Source of the DNA: Mycobacterium marinum
GTDB lineage: Bacteria; Actinomycetota; Actinomycetes; Mycobacteriales; Mycobacteriaceae
Assembly (NCBI RefSeq): GCF_003391395.1
Contig: NZ_CP024190.1
Location: 3,100,001-3,164,000 of the forward strand
DNA length: 64,000 bases
Direction: 5' to 3'
In this document: positions 62,747 through 64,000 of the stretch, one piece after another
Layout: the number at the start of each line of letters is the position of its first letter
Numbering within the stretch: position 1 is the stretch's first letter
The notes under the pieces: generated by a model
The model's database searches: none
Told to the model about the DNA's origin: nothing
Seen by the model: only the letters and a program-made list of their open reading frames with translations
Made by a program: the position numbers and the translations under genes

Positions 62747-63580
62747 TCAGCCGAACTCGAGCAGGACGTAGGCGCCGCGGAATGGCTTGATCGGCGGGAA
62801 ACGCCACAGGGCGGGGTAGAGGGTCTTGAAGAACAGCCCGCGGCCTTCGGGCATCGGCACATCGTGCACCGCGCGGATTCCGGGCACGGTGTCGACCAGC
62901 CTCGCGAGCTGGTTCACCGACAGGCTGAATGGCATCGGCGGAACGCGGTAGCGCCTGGAGGCGCGCATACCCTTGGGGGCAACCCGCTTGACGATGGTGG
63001 GTGGCAGGTCGAAGAACATCTGTCCACCGGCAAAGCGCTTGGCGCACTGACTGATCAGCTCCATTGCCTGATTGGGCTGCAGGTACATCAGTAGACCTTC
63101 GGCGGTGATGAAGACGCCGGCGCGCGAGTCGACCTTGTCCATCCACGTGTAGTCCAAGGCGGACTGTGCGAGGTTGGTGACGCGCGCAGAATCCGGCAGC
63201 AGGCGCCGCCGCAGTTCCATTACGGGCTCCAGATCCAGCGATACCCAACGAAATTGCGTATCTGGTAGCGCATTGCTCACCCGCCAGAACCCGGTCTGAA
63301 AGCCCTCCGCGAGCGCCACCACGGTAGCCCCCGGATGCTTGGTGAGGTATGCGATCTCACACCGATCAACGGCCAGCGATCGCAACGCCATCTCTTGGCC
63401 GCGGCGTCCAAACTTCTCGAAGTCGAAATCGATGGATTCAACAAGTTTAATCGCCATCGGGTCATCGATGATCGGGTTCGGCTTGGCGGCTTGGTGAGCC
63501 CTGCCGTTGAGGGTCAGCAATGCGGTTTCAGAGACACCGCCCAGCATTCCGGCGTTCACGTTGTTATCTGAGTGACCCAC
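62747..63580 (-). CDS. TcmP/LCM-type S-adenosylmethionine-dependent methyltransferase
   Basis: A 277-residue protein of the leucine-carboxyl-methyltransferase/TcmP family (COG3315 type). The usual pattern is present: ALLTLNGRAHQA, IIDDPMAIKLVESI, LAEGFQTGFWRV (the AdoMet glycine region, in a less typical form), WVSLDLEPVMELRRRLLP, and FITAEGLLMYLQPNQAMELI. Mycobacteria have many paralogues; the substrate is probably a small carboxylate or polyketide, but is not known. The start is GTG 63580. Its stop is 12 bp from the modB stop, in the convergent direction, so it replaces modC in the local order. Confidence 0.82.
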   Translation of the reverse strand: MGHSDNNVNAGMLGGVSETALLTLNGRAHQAAKPNPIIDDPMAIKLVESIDFDFEKFGRRGQEMALRSLAVDRCEIAYLTKHPGATVVALAEGFQTGFWRVSNALPDTQFRWVSLDLEPVMELRRRLLPDSARVTNLAQSALDYTWMDKVDSRAGVFITAEGLLMYLQPNQAMELISQCAKRFAGGQMFFDLPPTIVKRVAPKGMRASRRYRVPPMPFSLSVNQLARLVDTVPGIRAVHDVPMPEGRGLFFKTLYPALWRFPPIKPFRGAYVLLEFG

Positions 63581-63688
63581 CTACACAACTTATCCAAGCC
63601 GCGCCGGAGGACTCCATGCCGCGCGCGCAATGCGGGTGGCCCCAGATTGCGTCGGTGGCCGCACTGGACATCCGATCGTCGATGCCAC

Positions 63689-63717
63689 TTAACAAAATAC
63701 CCTAGGGGGTATAGAAT
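63689..63717 (+). promoter_or_regulatory. Promoter with embedded CsoR-family-type operator
   Basis: A -35 box TTAACA (63689-63694) and a -10 box TAGAAT (63712-63717) are separated by 17 bases. The spacer is filled by ATACCC-TAGG-GGGTAT (63697-63712), an inverted repeat of the TACCC-N4-GGGTA form bound by CsoR, RcnR, InrS and CstR repressors. Binding would cover the promoter. The downstream gene is SQR-like, so a persulfide-sensing CstR-type regulator is the likeliest partner, with copper sensing as the alternative. Confidence 0.72.
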
Positions 63718-63769
63718 GATGATCGGCTAGCTACCTCAGCTGTAGTTGAGTTCGATCAAGGAGCGACCA

Positions 63770-64000
63770 ATGGCACGAGTCGTTATCCTCGGCGCCGGCA
63801 TCGCGGGCCATACCGCCGCGTTGCACCTGCGCCGATGGCTTCCCCGCGCACACGAGATCGTCGTTATCTCTCCGAACGCCGACTGGAACTGGATTCCATC
63901 CAATATCTGGGTCGGCGTGGGGCGGATGGAACCGGCGAAGGTGTTGATTCCCCTCAAACCGATCTACCGGCGCAAAGGCATCGTCTTTCACCAGGCGCTG
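63770..64000 (+). CDS. Sulfide:quinone-oxidoreductase-like flavoprotein (5' part, runs off the window)
   Basis: The first 77 codons of a flavoprotein are present. The FAD motif VVILGAGIAGHTAALHLRRWLP is at the N-terminus, followed by IVVISPNADWNWIPSNIWVGVG, the tryptophan/proline-rich block typical of sulfide:quinone reductases and related flavocytochrome-c sulfide dehydrogenases. ATG 63770 has AAGGAG (63758-63763) seven bases upstream. SQR enzymes oxidise sulfide and pass electrons to the quinone pool, forming persulfides. The reactive cysteines lie beyond the window, so the assignment is provisional. A promoter with a CsoR-type operator lies directly upstream. Confidence 0.75.
   Translation, partial: MARVVILGAGIAGHTAALHLRRWLPRAHEIVVISPNADWNWIPSNIWVGVGRMEPAKVLIPLKPIYRRKGIVFHQAL

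Overview
The window is chromosomal DNA of a slow-growing mycobacterium close to, but not identical with, the Mycobacterium tuberculosis complex. It is GC-rich, has five PPE and three PE_PGRS genes, uses many GTG/TTG starts, and keeps most of the gene order of the M. tuberculosis H37Rv Rv1807-Rv1858 region (recognised from memory of those proteins; no search was run). Compared with H37Rv I do not see PE20, Rv1813c, the TetR gene Rv1816, Rv1835c, vapBC13, or modC next to modB. Extra here are two tandem PPE genes, a decayed esterase, a VOC protein, an additional PE_PGRS gene, and a methyltransferase plus a sulfide:quinone-reductase-like gene at the right edge. The species cannot be fixed from the sequence alone.

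Layout. 1-10.2 kb: two near-duplicate PPE genes, then an M-box (Mg2+) riboswitch, a long leader with small ORFs, and PPE31, a PPE32-like gene, PPE33, a secreted DUF732 protein and mgtC; this looks like a magnesium-responsive regulon. 10.2-16 kb: a type II NADH-dehydrogenase-like flavoprotein, an esterase pseudogene, a sterol-desaturase-like protein, a secreted serine protease, and a VOC/flavoprotein pair. 16-23 kb: a large PE_PGRS with an internally duplicated linker-PGRS unit, BacA transporter, IlvG. 23-32 kb: secA2-pgsA2-Rv1823-Rv1824-Rv1825-gcvH-garA-Rv1828-Rv1829-Rv1830, a conserved block for accessory secretion, phospholipid synthesis and central nitrogen/carbon control. 32-35 kb: tandem glycine riboswitch and gcvB. 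35-45 kb: PE_PGRS, divergent alpha/beta hydrolases, a VWA membrane protein, malate synthase, another PE_PGRS. 45-52 kb: two CBS/DUF21 membrane proteins, guaB1, gnd1, and the blaR-type/blaI pair. 52.4-57.6 kb: an IdeR-box-preceded small RNA matching MrsI in position and form, a thioesterase, and the urease operon ureABCFGD. 57.7-64 kb: ndh, an F420-type oxidoreductase, an atypical SDR, modAB, a TcmP-type methyltransferase, and the start of an SQR-like gene whose promoter contains a CsoR-family-type operator.

The most informative non-coding signals are the M-box with downstream leader ORFs (2.9-3.6 kb), the tandem glycine riboswitch (32.0-32.2 kb), the iron-regulated sRNA (52.6-52.7 kb) and the CsoR-like operator (63.7 kb). 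Metal and nutrient sensing by RNA or repressors therefore recurs across the window. No tRNA, rRNA, CRISPR array, transposase or prophage gene was seen.
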